A stretch of 64,000 nt of DNA from CAWBRY01 sp963791295. Lineage in GTDB: Bacteria > Bacteroidota > Bacteroidia > Chitinophagales > Chitinophagaceae. Positions 63,654 through 64,000 of this stretch are shown here, one piece after another (within the stretch, counting starts at the first letter, position 1; every line of letters starts with the position of its first letter). A program made the translations under genes and the position numbers. The notes under the pieces were generated by a model. That model had not been told where the DNA came from and did no database searches. It saw nothing but the letters and a program-made list of their open reading frames with translations. The DNA is taken from contig CAWBRY010000004.1 of assembly GCA_963791295.1 (NCBI GenBank), positions 248,001 through 312,000 of the forward strand. The letters are read 5' to 3'.

Positions 63654-64000
63654 TCAAGTTCTATCCAAACCGGCGCATGATCACTGGTCTTCTCCCAGCC
63701 CCGGACATGCTTGTCTACTCCTCCTTTCTTTAGGCGCTTTCCCAAAGGCTTGTTCAGCAAGAAATGATCGAGGCGTAAACCCGCATCTCGTCCATAAGCA
63801 TTGCGGAAATAATCCCAGAAAGTATAGATCCTTTCTTTTGGAAATAATTTGCGTATGGCATCGGTCCACCCCTGCTCTACCAAACGCTTAAACGCATTGC
63901 GGACCTCTATCCGAAACAAAGCATCATTCACCCATTTCTCCGGCTTGTAGACATCCAGTTCCGTAGGCATCACGTTGAAATCGCCGATTAGTGCAACAGG
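63644..64000 (-). CDS. Exodeoxyribonuclease III, 5' end outside window
   Basis: The C-terminal 118 residues of an exonuclease/endonuclease/phosphatase-family AP endonuclease. From base 64000 the frame reads GDFNVMPTELDVYKP (the N-x-x-P-x-D/E-x-D motif), later WDYFRNAYGRDAGLRLDHFL with the catalytic Asp-His segment, and SDHAPVWIELD (catalytic His) near the end. This is the XthA/ExoA pattern for DNA base-excision repair. The N-terminal part is cut by the window edge. It overlaps the lycopene cyclase stop by 10 bp. Confidence 0.9.
   Translation of the reverse strand, partial: PVALIGDFNVMPTELDVYKPEKWVNDALFRIEVRNAFKRLVEQGWTDAIRKLFPKERIYTFWDYFRNAYGRDAGLRLDHFLLNKPLGKRLKKGGVDKHVRGWEKTSDHAPVWIELDYD

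Overview
The window looks like chromosome from a member of the Bacteroidota, most likely a Chitinophagaceae-type bacterium. Seen in the sequence: secreted proteins with type IX secretion (T9SS) C-terminal sorting domains, paired type II and type III glutamine synthetases, a DUF6090 protein, moderate to low GC, few Shine-Dalgarno sites and several TAnnTTTG-type -7 promoter elements. The genus is inferred; no rRNA gene is present.

Layout. 1-20.1 kb is housekeeping and well preserved: an amidohydrolase cut by the window edge, a YceI lipoprotein, purL-hldD-proC, a membrane protein/kinase-like/HAD trio, two glutamine synthetases, accB-accC-dipeptidase, efp, mdh and a T9SS sugar dehydrogenase. 20.1-33.8 kb is also ordinary core content (RlmK-like methyltransferase, exonuclease/GIY-YIG fusion, FKBP, cmk, clpC, STAS protein, rnz, esterase, dapA, accA), but about eight of these genes are broken by single-base indels. 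Indels in several normally essential genes at once point to uncorrected sequencing error, so I annotate full gene extents across the breaks. 33.8-37.0 kb is accessory: an AT-rich inverted repeat, a hydrolase, an IS481-type insertion sequence and a CoiA-like gene.

37.0-51.1 kb is a coherent choline and glycine betaine degradation island. On the + strand are an APC permease, betaine aldehyde dehydrogenase and choline dehydrogenase (choline to betaine). Divergent from these are a Rieske oxygenase (betaine to dimethylglycine), a dimethylglycine dehydrogenase-like enzyme and heterotetrameric sarcosine oxidase soxBDAG (sarcosine to glycine). A converging purU can recycle the one-carbon units released on folate. 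No reductase partner for the Rieske oxygenase is in the window.

51.7-54.3 kb appears to be a small decayed element beside tRNA-Asp: an 18-bp direct repeat of the tRNA 3' end, a truncated DUF6090 paralogue, a TIR-like fragment, a trypsin-like fragment and an intact HEPN-like gene. 54.4-57.8 kb holds small secreted or hypothetical proteins and a kelch protein. 58.1-63.7 kb is a carotenoid cluster: fasciclin lipoprotein, CarH-type B12-binding MerR regulator, crtI, crtB, crtZ and a lycopene cyclase, preceded by two strong palindromes that are candidate CarH operators. The window ends inside an exodeoxyribonuclease III gene.
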